Shown here in pieces: positions 24,711-32,648 of a stretch of 64,000 bases of DNA (position 1 is its first letter; each line of letters begins with the position of its first letter). The notes beneath the pieces are model-generated. The model worked only from the letters and a program-made list of their open reading frames with translations. It was not told the origin of the DNA and did not search any database. Both the position numbers and the translations under genes were made by a program. Where the stretch lies: the NCBI RefSeq assembly GCF_000759435.1, contig NZ_JRJG01000030.1, positions 1-64,000 of the forward strand. Reading direction: 5' to 3'. The DNA comes from Hoeflea sp. BAL378 (GTDB lineage: Bacteria; Pseudomonadota; Alphaproteobacteria; Rhizobiales; Rhizobiaceae).

Positions 24711-25649
24711 TTGGAGAGCCCGTGGTTGATTGAGGAACGGTCCAACGGTGCGACGCGGTCTCCTATCGTTGATCTTGATATCGCGCTTTTCGTCGCCGTG
24801 GTCGAGCGTGACGGCATTCAGAATGCGGCGAGGGCCCTGGACCTTCCGCGTTCGACTGTCTCAAAGCGCCTGAGCCGGCTGGAGAAACGCCTGGGCGTGG
24901 TCTTGCTCAATCGCAACTCGCGGACGCTCAGCCTGACGCCCGTCGGCCGCATTTACTACGAACACGGCAAGCGGGCCCTGTCCTGCCTGAACGAAGCGGA
25001 AAACGCCGTCCAGGCGCTCAAGAACGAACCCAGCGGCACGTTGCGCGTCTCCTGCGCGGTGATGATCGGCATCAATGCGATCGTTCCCCGGTTGCCGGCG
25101 TTCCACCGGGCCTACCCGAAGATACGGCTTGACCTCAGCCTGTCGGACAAGTTCGAGGACCTGGTGGCTTCGGGCTTCGACATGGCCATCCGGTTCGGCA
25201 CCATGTCCGATTCCTCCCTGATCGCAAGAAAGGTCATGTCGGCCCGGCGCATCGTGTGCGCCAGCCCGAAATATCTGGAATTGTACGGCGCGCCGGAGAA
25301 GCCTGACGATCTCCATCGGCACAATTGCCTCAATCTGTCGACGCTCGGGCAGATGACTAATGTCTGGACGTTCCAGGACGGGGACCGTGTCCGTCATCTT
25401 GAGGTGCGCGGCAATTTCACGACCGACAGCGGTGCGGCACATTATGCGGCCATTCTCGCGGGTGTCGGCATCGGCCGGGTGACGCAACTGCGTGCGATGC
25501 CGGATCTCGAAGAAGGGCGGCTGGTTCGGCTGCTGGAGGCGCATGATCTCGCGTCTCCGACGCCCATCTACGCCGTCATGCCGGGCAACCGCAACGTCAT
25601 CCCCGCCGTCCGGGCCTTCATGGATTTCGTGTCCCAGATCGAAAGCTAG
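24711..25649 (+). CDS. LysR-family transcriptional regulator
   Basis: A protein of about 312 residues with an N-terminal winged helix-turn-helix (LDIALFVAVVERDGIQNAAR, then LPRSTVSKRLSRLEKRLG) and a LysR substrate-binding domain. The start is uncertain: TTG 24711 lies three bases after the permease stop, and TTG 24726 is also possible. It is co-directional with and tightly linked to the TRAP operon, which is less usual than the divergent arrangement for LysR proteins. It is the probable regulator of the EthD/PRISE/TRAP module. Confidence 0.85.
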   Translation: MESPWLIEERSNGATRSPIVDLDIALFVAVVERDGIQNAARALDLPRSTVSKRLSRLEKRLGVVLLNRNSRTLSLTPVGRIYYEHGKRALSCLNEAENAVQALKNEPSGTLRVSCAVMIGINAIVPRLPAFHRAYPKIRLDLSLSDKFEDLVASGFDMAIRFGTMSDSSLIARKVMSARRIVCASPKYLELYGAPEKPDDLHRHNCLNLSTLGQMTNVWTFQDGDRVRHLEVRGNFTTDSGAAHYAAILAGVGIGRVTQLRAMPDLEEGRLVRLLEAHDLASPTPIYAVMPGNRNVIPAVRAFMDFVSQIES

Positions 25650-25872
25650 AGAGCCGTGCGGGACCTGGTCACGCAGGGCGGCCTTTGCACCGGGGCCTGA
25701 AGCGGCGGAGGTTGCCGTTCGGGCAACGCGGTTTCCGCCGGAAGGCATCCAAGGTGTGTCCGGATCCGCAAGGGCCGGCCGCTGTGGCACGGCGTCGGAT
25801 TACCTGACACGCGTGAACGGACCGATCTGCGTCCTCGTCCGTTGTTGCATCGCTGCAAGCCGTCGTCGCGCG

Positions 25873-26646
25873 TCACAATCCCTTGGGATGGGCCATGAAT
25901 TCCTCGATGATCTCGACGGGCGGCTTGACGTAATCGGAGGTCCGGCTGATGCCGAGCCCGGTCATCTGCCGCAGGCGCACCGCCATTTCCGCCATCTTCA
26001 TGACGATGGGGATGCCGTTGATCACCGGCGCTCCCTCGACACGGTGATCGTTGAGCTGGGAAAACAGCAGCATGGGAATGCCGCCGCCGGGAATGAGCAC
26101 GTCGACGCCCTGTTTGACCAGGGGTTTCGCCTGCTCCTCGAAAAGCCTGCGGACCTCTTCAAGCCGCTCGTCCGAACCGAAGGCCGAGAGGATCTGCCCC
26201 GGTTCGAAGTCCATGGCGTGAACACCCGTGACACGGTCCTTCAGCCCGTACTTGCCGATCTGGTGATGGAACCACGGAATGAAGCGGCGGTTGATGGTGA
26301 CGATGCCGGACCGCTGGCCAAGCTGGCAGGAATACAGCATCGACGCCTCGCCCATGCCAAGCACCGGAATGTCCACCACAGAGCGCGCCTCGTAGAGGCC
26401 CGCGTCCTGGAAATGGCCGATGATGAAGGCGTCATAGCCCTCGCGCTCGGCCTTCACCGCGTTGCAGATCACCTCGCGGGCACAGCGGAACTCGACAATG
26501 GCATGGGCGTAATTGTCATGCGGCGTGATGCCCTTGATGTCCACCTGGGTGCCGGGGTCGACGATGGCATCGAGATGCTTGCGCAGTTCATCCCAGTACT
26601 GCGCGCCATTTTCATAGTCCACATAGCTCTGGTACCAGATCTTCAT
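25873..26646 (-). CDS. Aspartate/glutamate (hydantoin) racemase superfamily protein lacking the usual cysteines
   Basis: A 257-residue protein with the two-domain racemase layout: YDAFIIGHFQDAGLYEA matches the region that usually reads GCFGDPGL, and VDVLIPGGGIP matches the usual LGCAG. Both catalytic cysteines of the family are replaced (His78 and about Gly187), so cysteine-based two-base racemisation is unlikely. It may catalyse a decarboxylation, isomerisation or hydrolysis, or bind a ligand. It is the last gene of a minus-strand operon with a TRAP transporter, 4 bases after the large permease gene. The upstream neighbours suggest a role with amino-acid or hydroxy-acid derivatives. Confidence 0.75.
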   Translation of the reverse strand: MKIWYQSYVDYENGAQYWDELRKHLDAIVDPGTQVDIKGITPHDNYAHAIVEFRCAREVICNAVKAEREGYDAFIIGHFQDAGLYEARSVVDIPVLGMGEASMLYSCQLGQRSGIVTINRRFIPWFHHQIGKYGLKDRVTGVHAMDFEPGQILSAFGSDERLEEVRRLFEEQAKPLVKQGVDVLIPGGGIPMLLFSQLNDHRVEGAPVINGIPIVMKMAEMAVRLRQMTGLGISRTSDYVKPPVEIIEEFMAHPKGL

Positions 26647-26650
26647 CGCT

Positions 26651-27970
26651 CTAGCTCCTCATCAGCCCCGGCAGCCAAAGCGCCAGTTGCGGGAATATAA
26701 CAAGAATGACCACAAGCAGCAGCGTGCAGGCGATATAGGGCGCGGCGGCCCATGCCACCTGACCGATGGTCGTGCCGGGCGGGCTGACGCCGACCATGAC
26801 GAACAGCAGCAATCCGAAGGGCGGGGTCGCCAGGCTGAGCTCCAGCGCCAGCAGCATGATGACGCCGAACCACACCGGTTCGAACCCATAGGTCGCCGCC
26901 AGCGGCATGAAGATCGGCAAGGTCAGCATCATGATCGAGAGCTGGTCCATGAACATGCCGAGAAGGATGAGCACCAGGAACATCAGCGCCAGGATGGCGT
27001 AGAAGCCGAAATCGAAGCTCATGGCGTAGGAAATCAGACCCGTCGACGCGCCGGAGAAGGCAAGAATCTGGGAAAACGTGGTCGAGCCGACAATGATCAT
27101 CAGCATCATGGCGGACACCATCAGCGTGCCCTTCATGGCGGCGACGACCGCGGTCCATGTCAGCTTGCCGTAGACGGCGGCCAGAATGGCGACCGCAAGC
27201 GTTCCAAAGGCCGCCGATTCCGTTGGTGTCGCCCAGCCGAGCAGGATGAGGCCGACGACGGCGAAGATGACGAGGCCCATCGGCAGGATGTCGGTGGCGA
27301 TGGCGTAGAGGATCTGTCCGAAACTGGCGCGCTCGGCGGCATAGCCGGGCGCTGCATCGGGATCGAGCGCGATCTGGATCCGGATGGTGGCGACGAACAG
27401 AAGCGCCAGAACGAGCCCGGGCACCAGCCCGGCGATCAGCAGGGCGCCGACATCGATCCGCGCCAGCGATCCGAGCAGCACGGCGAGCGAGGATGGCGGA
27501 ATGATCATCGCCAGGCCGCCGGTGGCCAGGATCGGCCCCATGATCATCTTGGGCTTGTAGCCGCGCTTGATCATGTCGGGCATCAGGGTGGTGCCGAGCA
27601 TGGCGGTGTTGGCCATCGAGGAGCCGGAAAGCGTGGCGAAGATGGTGCCGCCGCCGACGGTGAGGTAGGACAGCCGTCCCTTGATGCCGCCGAAGCACTT
27701 GTCCAGCGCGTCGAACACCCTGACGGCAAGGCCGGTGTGGAACAGCAGCTCGCCCATGATCAGGAACAGCGGCACCGGCACCAGCGCGAAGCTTGTCACC
27801 GCCGTGGTGGCGTTGGCCACAAGCTGGTCGATCCCGATCATGCCGCCCATGAACAGATAGACGCCGATGACATTGATCGTCAGGAAGGCGATGGCCACCG
27901 GCATGCCGACGAACATCAGGAACAACAGTCCGCCCACCATCAGGCTGGCCGCTTCGTACCATTCCATCAT
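26651..27970 (-). CDS. TRAP transporter large permease (DctM family)
   Basis: A 439-residue polytopic membrane protein with LFLMFVGMPVAIAFL near the start, GSSMANTAMLGTTLMPDM, ATGGLAMIIPPSSLAV and a C-terminal ATPPFGLLLF. ATG 27970 is chosen (MMEWYEAAS) with GGAG about 12 bases upstream, instead of the TTG at 27988. It pairs with the small permease encoded 31 bases upstream and the binding protein at 28559-29569. Confidence 0.9.
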   Translation of the reverse strand: MMEWYEAASLMVGGLLFLMFVGMPVAIAFLTINVIGVYLFMGGMIGIDQLVANATTAVTSFALVPVPLFLIMGELLFHTGLAVRVFDALDKCFGGIKGRLSYLTVGGGTIFATLSGSSMANTAMLGTTLMPDMIKRGYKPKMIMGPILATGGLAMIIPPSSLAVLLGSLARIDVGALLIAGLVPGLVLALLFVATIRIQIALDPDAAPGYAAERASFGQILYAIATDILPMGLVIFAVVGLILLGWATPTESAAFGTLAVAILAAVYGKLTWTAVVAAMKGTLMVSAMMLMIIVGSTTFSQILAFSGASTGLISYAMSFDFGFYAILALMFLVLILLGMFMDQLSIMMLTLPIFMPLAATYGFEPVWFGVIMLLALELSLATPPFGLLLFVMVGVSPPGTTIGQVAWAAAPYIACTLLLVVILVIFPQLALWLPGLMRS

Positions 27971-28001
27971 GGCAGTCTCGCTCCGCAAATGTTGCTGCAG
28001 G

Positions 28002-28496
28002 TCAATGGGTGGCCTCGCTGCCGGTGTAGATGTGGCCCTTAAACAGCATGCGCAGGAATTCCAGCGTCATCAGCCCGAAGCCGCCTGACAGCATGGCGTA
28101 GAGGACCCAGGACGGAATGTTGATCGAGCGCATGTCGACGGAGGCCGTCGCCAGCATCTGCAGACCGACCGCGCCCGAGCGCCAGGACAGCAGTCCCAGC
28201 ATGACGATGCACAGGATCAGCACCGCACGGCCGACGAAAAGGCGGGAGCTTCCCGGCAGGCGCTCGACGAAGGAGGTGATGGCGATATGGCCGTTGTTTC
28301 GCACCAGCCAGGGAGCGGCCGCCATGGTCGAGTAGAGCATCACGTATTCGACCAGCGCGCTGGTCGATTGCGACGGCCGGAAGCCGGTGTTGCGCAGCAC
28401 CACGTCGATGATGATGGCGATGGTGATGATGACCAGGCTGATCCCGCCGGTGATCGCCAGGCCGGTGATCATCCTGTCATAGAAACGCACAAGCAT
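28002..28496 (-). CDS. TRAP transporter small permease (DctQ family)
   Basis: A 164-residue protein with four membrane segments and the DctQ motif VRNNGHIAI (about 65-73). It lies between the binding-protein gene and the large permease gene in the minus-strand operon. A 13-bp perfect hairpin (28521-28550) separates it from the binding-protein gene. Confidence 0.85.
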   Translation of the reverse strand: MLVRFYDRMITGLAITGGISLVIITIAIIIDVVLRNTGFRPSQSTSALVEYVMLYSTMAAAPWLVRNNGHIAITSFVERLPGSSRLFVGRAVLILCIVMLGLLSWRSGAVGLQMLATASVDMRSINIPSWVLYAMLSGGFGLMTLEFLRMLFKGHIYTGSEATH

Positions 28497-28520
28497 GGGG
28501 GGCTCCCTTGTGGCGAAAGG

Positions 28521-28550
28521 GGCTGCGGGCGCCGGAAGGCGCCCGCAGCC
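28521..28550 (-). promoter_or_regulatory. Strong hairpin between TRAP binding-protein and small-permease genes
   Basis: GGCTGCGGGCGCC (28521-28533) and its complement (28538-28550) form a 13-bp perfect stem with a 4-base loop and no U tract. It sits between the DctP and DctQ genes and probably tunes their relative expression by stabilising the upstream transcript or attenuating downstream. Confidence 0.7.
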
Positions 28551-28558
28551 GGGTGCGG

Positions 28559-29569
28559 TCAGCGGTCGTAATAGGCTTCGCGGAGCGCGTCGTAGTGTTC
28601 CGACCCGGCTTCCTTCATCCGTTTCCAGGCGCTGTCATAGGCGCCGTCGAGATACTTGGCTGCGGCCTCGCCTTCGAGCGTGATGACCTGCATGCCTTCG
28701 TCCCGGACGGTCTTGTCGGTTTCCGAGATCATCGCCTGGAAATTGTCATACGATGTCTGCTCGTACTCGGCTGCCGCCTCGTTGATGATGGTCTTGGCCT
28801 CTTCGCTGAGCCCGTCCCACTTCGCCGGGTTCACGACAACCGCCAGGTCTGTCTGGAAGAAGCCGGGATCGATCCGGAAGCGCAGGAACTTGTCCCAGGA
28901 GAGGTCCTTGATGGCGACGATCGGCCAGCCGGAACCGTCGAAGGTGTGGCGCTCGAGGCCGGTGTAGACGTCGGGAACCGGCACCGAGACGGGGATCGCG
29001 CCGAGCGACTCGAAGAAGGAGTTGTAGATCGGCTGCGAGCGGATGCGCAGGCCGTCGAGATCGACACCGCCGTCTTCCGTGCGCTTGGGCTCGTCAATGG
29101 TGTAGATGTGGAACTCCACGCCGGTGTCGAGGTGCGCAACCAGGTTGACGCCGAGCTTTTCGGAGAAGGCTTTCTGCATGGTCGCAAAACCGCCATTGGC
29201 GCGGGCTTCCGCGGCTGACACGGTGGACCCGACCCAGGCGTCGGCTTCCGGCATGGTGCCGAGATAGTACGACGCCGGGCCGTACTGCATGTCGATCACG
29301 CCGCGGCGGACAGCATCGACCTGCTGGTTGGGCGGGAACATTTCCGGCCCGCCGATATATTCGATCTTGACGACGCCCTTGCCCTTCTCGTTGACGAGAT
29401 CGACAAAGCCCTGGAAGCTCTGCGAAAAGGCCAGCGGCTTCGGGAAGGCGGAAACCGCGCGCAGGGTTTCCTCGGCATTGGCCGCCCCGGTCATGAAGAC
29501 CAGCGCGAGCGCCGTGCCGGACACGGCCATTCCGGCGATGCGCCGGGCGAGATGATGGGTATGGTTCAT
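28559..29569 (-). CDS. TRAP transporter solute-binding protein (DctP-like)
   Basis: A 336-residue periplasmic protein. The signal peptide spans residues about 1-32 (hydrophobic MAVSGTALALVFMTGAANA, cleavage near ANA-EE). The mature part has the family features VVKIEYIGGPEMFPP, DAVRRGVIDMQYGP and a C-terminal helical region. It is closest to the DctP branch that binds keto or hydroxy acids, but the ligand cannot be read from the sequence. A ribosome binding site (GGAG) lies just upstream of ATG 29569. Confidence 0.88.
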   Translation of the reverse strand: MNHTHHLARRIAGMAVSGTALALVFMTGAANAEETLRAVSAFPKPLAFSQSFQGFVDLVNEKGKGVVKIEYIGGPEMFPPNQQVDAVRRGVIDMQYGPASYYLGTMPEADAWVGSTVSAAEARANGGFATMQKAFSEKLGVNLVAHLDTGVEFHIYTIDEPKRTEDGGVDLDGLRIRSQPIYNSFFESLGAIPVSVPVPDVYTGLERHTFDGSGWPIVAIKDLSWDKFLRFRIDPGFFQTDLAVVVNPAKWDGLSEEAKTIINEAAAEYEQTSYDNFQAMISETDKTVRDEGMQVITLEGEAAAKYLDGAYDSAWKRMKEAGSEHYDALREAYYDR

Positions 29570-29619
29570 TATTCATTCTCCTCTGGTTGCACGGATTTGA
29601 CCATCCGCTTGGGCTGCCG

Positions 29620-30612
29620 TCATTGATCGTCGAGTACTGGTCCCCTTGTCATACCGGCACCGTCGAGCGCTCTGAGAAAATCCGCCATGCGTCGCTGGCG
29701 GTAGGCTTCGACATCGATTTTCGAGTAGTCGAAGAATCCGGACCCTGTCTTGAGGCCGATGCGGCCTTCCTTCATGTTCTGCGAAATCACCTCGGGCGCC
29801 TTGAAGCGGTCATCATCGAAGGCATCGCGCAGATAGTTGCTGGCGTAGTAAAGAATGTCGCCGCCGCCCCAGTCAATGAACTCGAGAAGTCCCAGAACGC
29901 CGAAGCGGAGGCCGAAGCCGTAGGTGACCGCCTTGTCGATGTCCTCGGCGCTGGCCACGCCCTCTTCGACCAGGCGCGCCGCCTCGTTCATGGCGAGCGC
30001 CTGAATGCGCGGCACGATGTAGCCGGGCGAGGCCTTGCAGACGATCGGCACCTTGCCCATGGCTTCAAGGAGGCCGCGCAACCGTGCGAGCGTCCGCGGG
30101 TCGGTCGCATCGGTCGGGCTGAGTTCGATCAGCGGCATCAGGAACGCCGGATTGAGCCAATGGGCATTGAGAAAGTTCTGCGGCCGAGTGGTGAAGCCCG
30201 AGAGATCGGTCGACAGGATGGTCGAGGTGGTCGACGCCAGGATCGCGCCATCATCGGCATGCGCGTCAAACAGGGCGAAGGCGTCGCGCTTGGCGTCGAG
30301 CACCTCGGGCACCGCCTCGAACACGATCTCGCAGCCGGCCAGTCCGCGCGCCGCATCGGTGAGGCTGCAGACGCTGATGCGCGCCATGATCGCGGGAATG
30401 GCGGACGCGTCGAAGGCCCCGAGGGCAGCCACCGAGGCGAGGCCGCCGCTGATTTCGGCCAGCGCTTCGCGGCTCAGCCGTGCGAACTCGTCCTCGCTGC
30501 GGCTCTTGGCGTCGACCAGCACGGCGCGATGCCCCGCATAGGCGACGCTGTGGGCGATGCCGCGGCCCATGCGCCCCGCACCGATGCAGGCGATCGCCGG
30601 CCGGGCGTCCAT
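29620..30612 (-). CDS. 3-hydroxyacyl-CoA dehydrogenase-family NAD-dependent oxidoreductase
   Basis: A 330-residue protein starting at ATG 30612 (MDARPAIACIGAGRMGRGIA). It has an N-terminal Rossmann fold with GAGRMGRG and a C-terminal helical domain with SPGYIVPRIQALAMNEAARL, typical of the 3-hydroxyacyl-CoA dehydrogenase / lambda-crystallin / L-gulonate dehydrogenase group. The catalytic His-Glu pair appears in NAHWLNP and in the C-terminal part. Stand-alone versions without a crotonase domain often act on free hydroxy acids. Its start overlaps the stop of the octopine-dehydrogenase-like gene (TGATG). It is probably the second oxidation step in the same pathway. Confidence 0.82.
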   Translation of the reverse strand: MDARPAIACIGAGRMGRGIAHSVAYAGHRAVLVDAKSRSEDEFARLSREALAEISGGLASVAALGAFDASAIPAIMARISVCSLTDAARGLAGCEIVFEAVPEVLDAKRDAFALFDAHADDGAILASTTSTILSTDLSGFTTRPQNFLNAHWLNPAFLMPLIELSPTDATDPRTLARLRGLLEAMGKVPIVCKASPGYIVPRIQALAMNEAARLVEEGVASAEDIDKAVTYGFGLRFGVLGLLEFIDWGGGDILYYASNYLRDAFDDDRFKAPEVISQNMKEGRIGLKTGSGFFDYSKIDVEAYRQRRMADFLRALDGAGMTRGPVLDDQ

Positions 30613-31688
30613 CACAGGCCCTCGCGCAGCATGGCCTGCACCGATGCCGGATCCTGCCCGGCGAGCCCGACCGTTCCCATGGTGCGGCCATCCTTGCGGA
30701 AGTCGCATTCCGACACCGTCTCGCCGAGCGCCAGCAGGCCCTGCGCCACCGGGCAGGGCACGCCGGCCCATTCGCCGACGGAGACCAGGAACGCCAGGCC
30801 GAGCCCGATGTCTTCCTGCATGTAGCGATGGGTCTTGAGTTCCAGATGCTCGTGCCAGTCGCCGGACCCGACCAGCTTGTCATGCGCCAGGTTGCCGTAC
30901 ATCCAGTTCGAGGTCTCGTAATGGTCCGCGAGCGGGAAGTGCGGCGCGCCATAGCCGAGCGCCTCGCGGATGGCGATGCGTTCATTGTCGAGCGCGGTGT
31001 GTACCCGGCGGATGGCCGGCTGGGTGCCCTCGTTGTGGATGTCCCAGCGCTCGAAATGCTCGATCGGGCCGGCATTCATCAGGATCAGCGGCGGATGGAT
31101 GATCGGGCCGGCGTTCATCAGCGCGCCCGACAGCGCGTCCTCGATGGTCTCGATCGCCTCCGGGAACGCCTGCGCGATGACGGCGATGGCTTGCCCGGTC
31201 TTGCGCGCAGGCATCACGCCGGTTGGCAGCCGCGAGGCGCGGGTCGAGATCCGCACCTCGGTCTGGCTCTGCTTGCGCGTGAGCCACGGCAGCGTGCCGG
31301 TTTCGGCGATGGCGAAATCGGCGGTGCAGCCGGCATCGCGCATCCGCTTCATCATGATGTAGGAGCCGAAGGTGCCCGGCGGCAGGAAGATCACCTGCCC
31401 GTCGGCCATATGCGGCGCCAGCCGGTCGGCGATATCGGCCTGGGCATTCGCCGGCGTTGGCGCGACGATCAGTTCGGCGCCTGCCATGGCCGCGGCCAGA
31501 TCGTCGGTCGGCACCAGCCTGACCGGCCGGCTGCCCTTGTAGTCCGTGACCGTGATGCCGCCGGCCTCGGCCACTGCGGCAAAGTCGCCGGCGTTGCGCC
31601 GCCACCAGCGCACCTCATGGCCCGCCTCGACAAAGTCGGCCACCGCCGCATAGGATCCGTTACCACCACCGATGACCACAATTTTCAT
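30612..31688 (-). CDS. NAD/NADP octopine/nopaline dehydrogenase-family protein
   Basis: A 358-residue protein starting MKIVVIGGGNGSYAAVADF, a Rossmann fold with GGGNGSYA. Its C-terminal domain carries ALNAGPIIHPPLILMNAGPI-like sequence (from about residue 190, SGALMNAGPIIHPP) typical of octopine/nopaline dehydrogenases. These enzymes form or oxidise N-(carboxyalkyl) amino acids (opines). ATG 31688 is used; the longer frame upstream overlaps the RidA gene and lacks support. Between RidA and a second dehydrogenase, it may initiate breakdown of an opine-like or secondary-amine substrate. Confidence 0.8.
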   Translation of the reverse strand: MKIVVIGGGNGSYAAVADFVEAGHEVRWWRRNAGDFAAVAEAGGITVTDYKGSRPVRLVPTDDLAAAMAGAELIVAPTPANAQADIADRLAPHMADGQVIFLPPGTFGSYIMMKRMRDAGCTADFAIAETGTLPWLTRKQSQTEVRISTRASRLPTGVMPARKTGQAIAVIAQAFPEAIETIEDALSGALMNAGPIIHPPLILMNAGPIEHFERWDIHNEGTQPAIRRVHTALDNERIAIREALGYGAPHFPLADHYETSNWMYGNLAHDKLVGSGDWHEHLELKTHRYMQEDIGLGLAFLVSVGEWAGVPCPVAQGLLALGETVSECDFRKDGRTMGTVGLAGQDPASVQAMLREGL

Positions 31689-31689
31689 T

Positions 31690-32163
31690 CTATAACTCCC
31701 CAGGGATTGCGGTTGAGGCCTTGCCGGGCAGGACGGCCGTCGCCTCGATTTCGACCATCGCCTCGCGCTCGACCAGGCGGACCACCTCGACGGTGGCCAT
31801 CGCCGGGAAGCAGCGGCCGAACACGTCCCGGTAGGCCGCGCCAAGACCCTTGGGGTCGGCCATGTAGGCGTCGATGCTGGTGACGTACCAGGTCAGCCGT
31901 GTGAGGTGCTGCGGACCTGCGCCGGCGGCGGCCAGCACATCGCGGATGTTGCGGAAGGTCTGGTGCGCCTGGGCGACGAAGCCTTCCGGGAAATTGCCCT
32001 CGACATCCCAGCCGACCAGGCCGCCGGTGTAGATCGTGCCGCCATCGGTCACCACGCCATTGGCGTAGCCCTTCGGGATCGGCCAGCCCTCCGGCTGCAG
32101 CACCCTGTGAAGCAGCGTGGCGTTCGGGGCGGTTTTTGCGGGTCCACTCGTTGTCATGACCAT
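31690..32163 (-). CDS. RidA/YjgF-family protein (imine deaminase)
   Basis: A protein of about 157 residues of the RidA family, with an N-terminal strand set, GWDVEGNFPEGFVAQAHQTF and the C-terminal VRLVEREAMVEIEATAV, where the Arg and Glu positions expected for imine hydrolysis occur. Starts at 32163 and 32157 are both possible. It is the first gene of the minus-strand operon, one base before the octopine-dehydrogenase-like gene. RidA proteins hydrolyse reactive enamine/imine intermediates to keto acids and ammonia, which fits a pathway that oxidises an amine. Confidence 0.85.
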   Translation of the reverse strand: MVMTTSGPAKTAPNATLLHRVLQPEGWPIPKGYANGVVTDGGTIYTGGLVGWDVEGNFPEGFVAQAHQTFRNIRDVLAAAGAGPQHLTRLTWYVTSIDAYMADPKGLGAAYRDVFGRCFPAMATVEVVRLVEREAMVEIEATAVLPGKASTAIPGEL

Positions 32164-32648
32164 CTTCCCGATGCTGCAGCTCGGGCGAGGGGCCGGCAGC
32201 CTTGCCGCTGGCCCGCGGGCCGCGTCTGGACGCGCATGGAGGCAACGGGTTTCGCCTCAGCCGTGGCCGACCGGCTGCCTGCCGCTGACTGTGCAGGCGA
32301 AGCGATAGATCGAAATGCATGTAGTTTCACTGCACCATCCACAGCCTTCCTCCTCCCACAAACATCCAAAACCTGAGGAAAGCTCACACAGCTTCGATCT
32401 TTCTTCAAGCTTAAAATATGAAAACGCACTATTTTAAGGTTGAAGCTTGAGAGAGGGAGATATGAAATTTCATAGATTTTCACCTTGACATATTCCCGCC
32501 GCTCATGGGCTTGTGGCAGGCCTCGGGGCGCGGGCGCCAGGGACGCAAATCCAGCTCAGGCTGCCGGCGGTTCCGATCCACTCAAGGCTGATCCGGCCGG
32601 ACCGATCCCCGGCGGCCGTCCCATCCGGCAACACCGAAAGGCCATCCC
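32164..32648. promoter_or_regulatory. Divergent regulatory region between the RidA operon and the quinone oxidoreductase gene
   Basis: A 485-bp non-coding region, AT-rich from about 32310 to 32500. It contains a perfect 14-bp palindrome TATGAAATTTCATA (32461-32474), a nearby pair of AAGCTT-containing segments (CTTCAAGCTT near 32393 and TTGAAGCTTGAG near 32443), and TTGACA at 32485-32490 pointing to the right without a clear -10. These are plausible operator and promoter elements for the divergent transcripts; the cognate regulator is not identified. Confidence 0.45.

Noticed and set aside
26687-28042. 451-codon plus-strand frame across the TRAP large permease
   Set aside because: Antisense shadow of a clear DctM gene; the composition is Gly/Asp/His/Gln-rich without any recognisable motif.
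29587-31883. Two long plus-strand frames
   Set aside because: They lie antisense to the two dehydrogenase genes, which carry Rossmann motifs; no ribosome binding site or domain.
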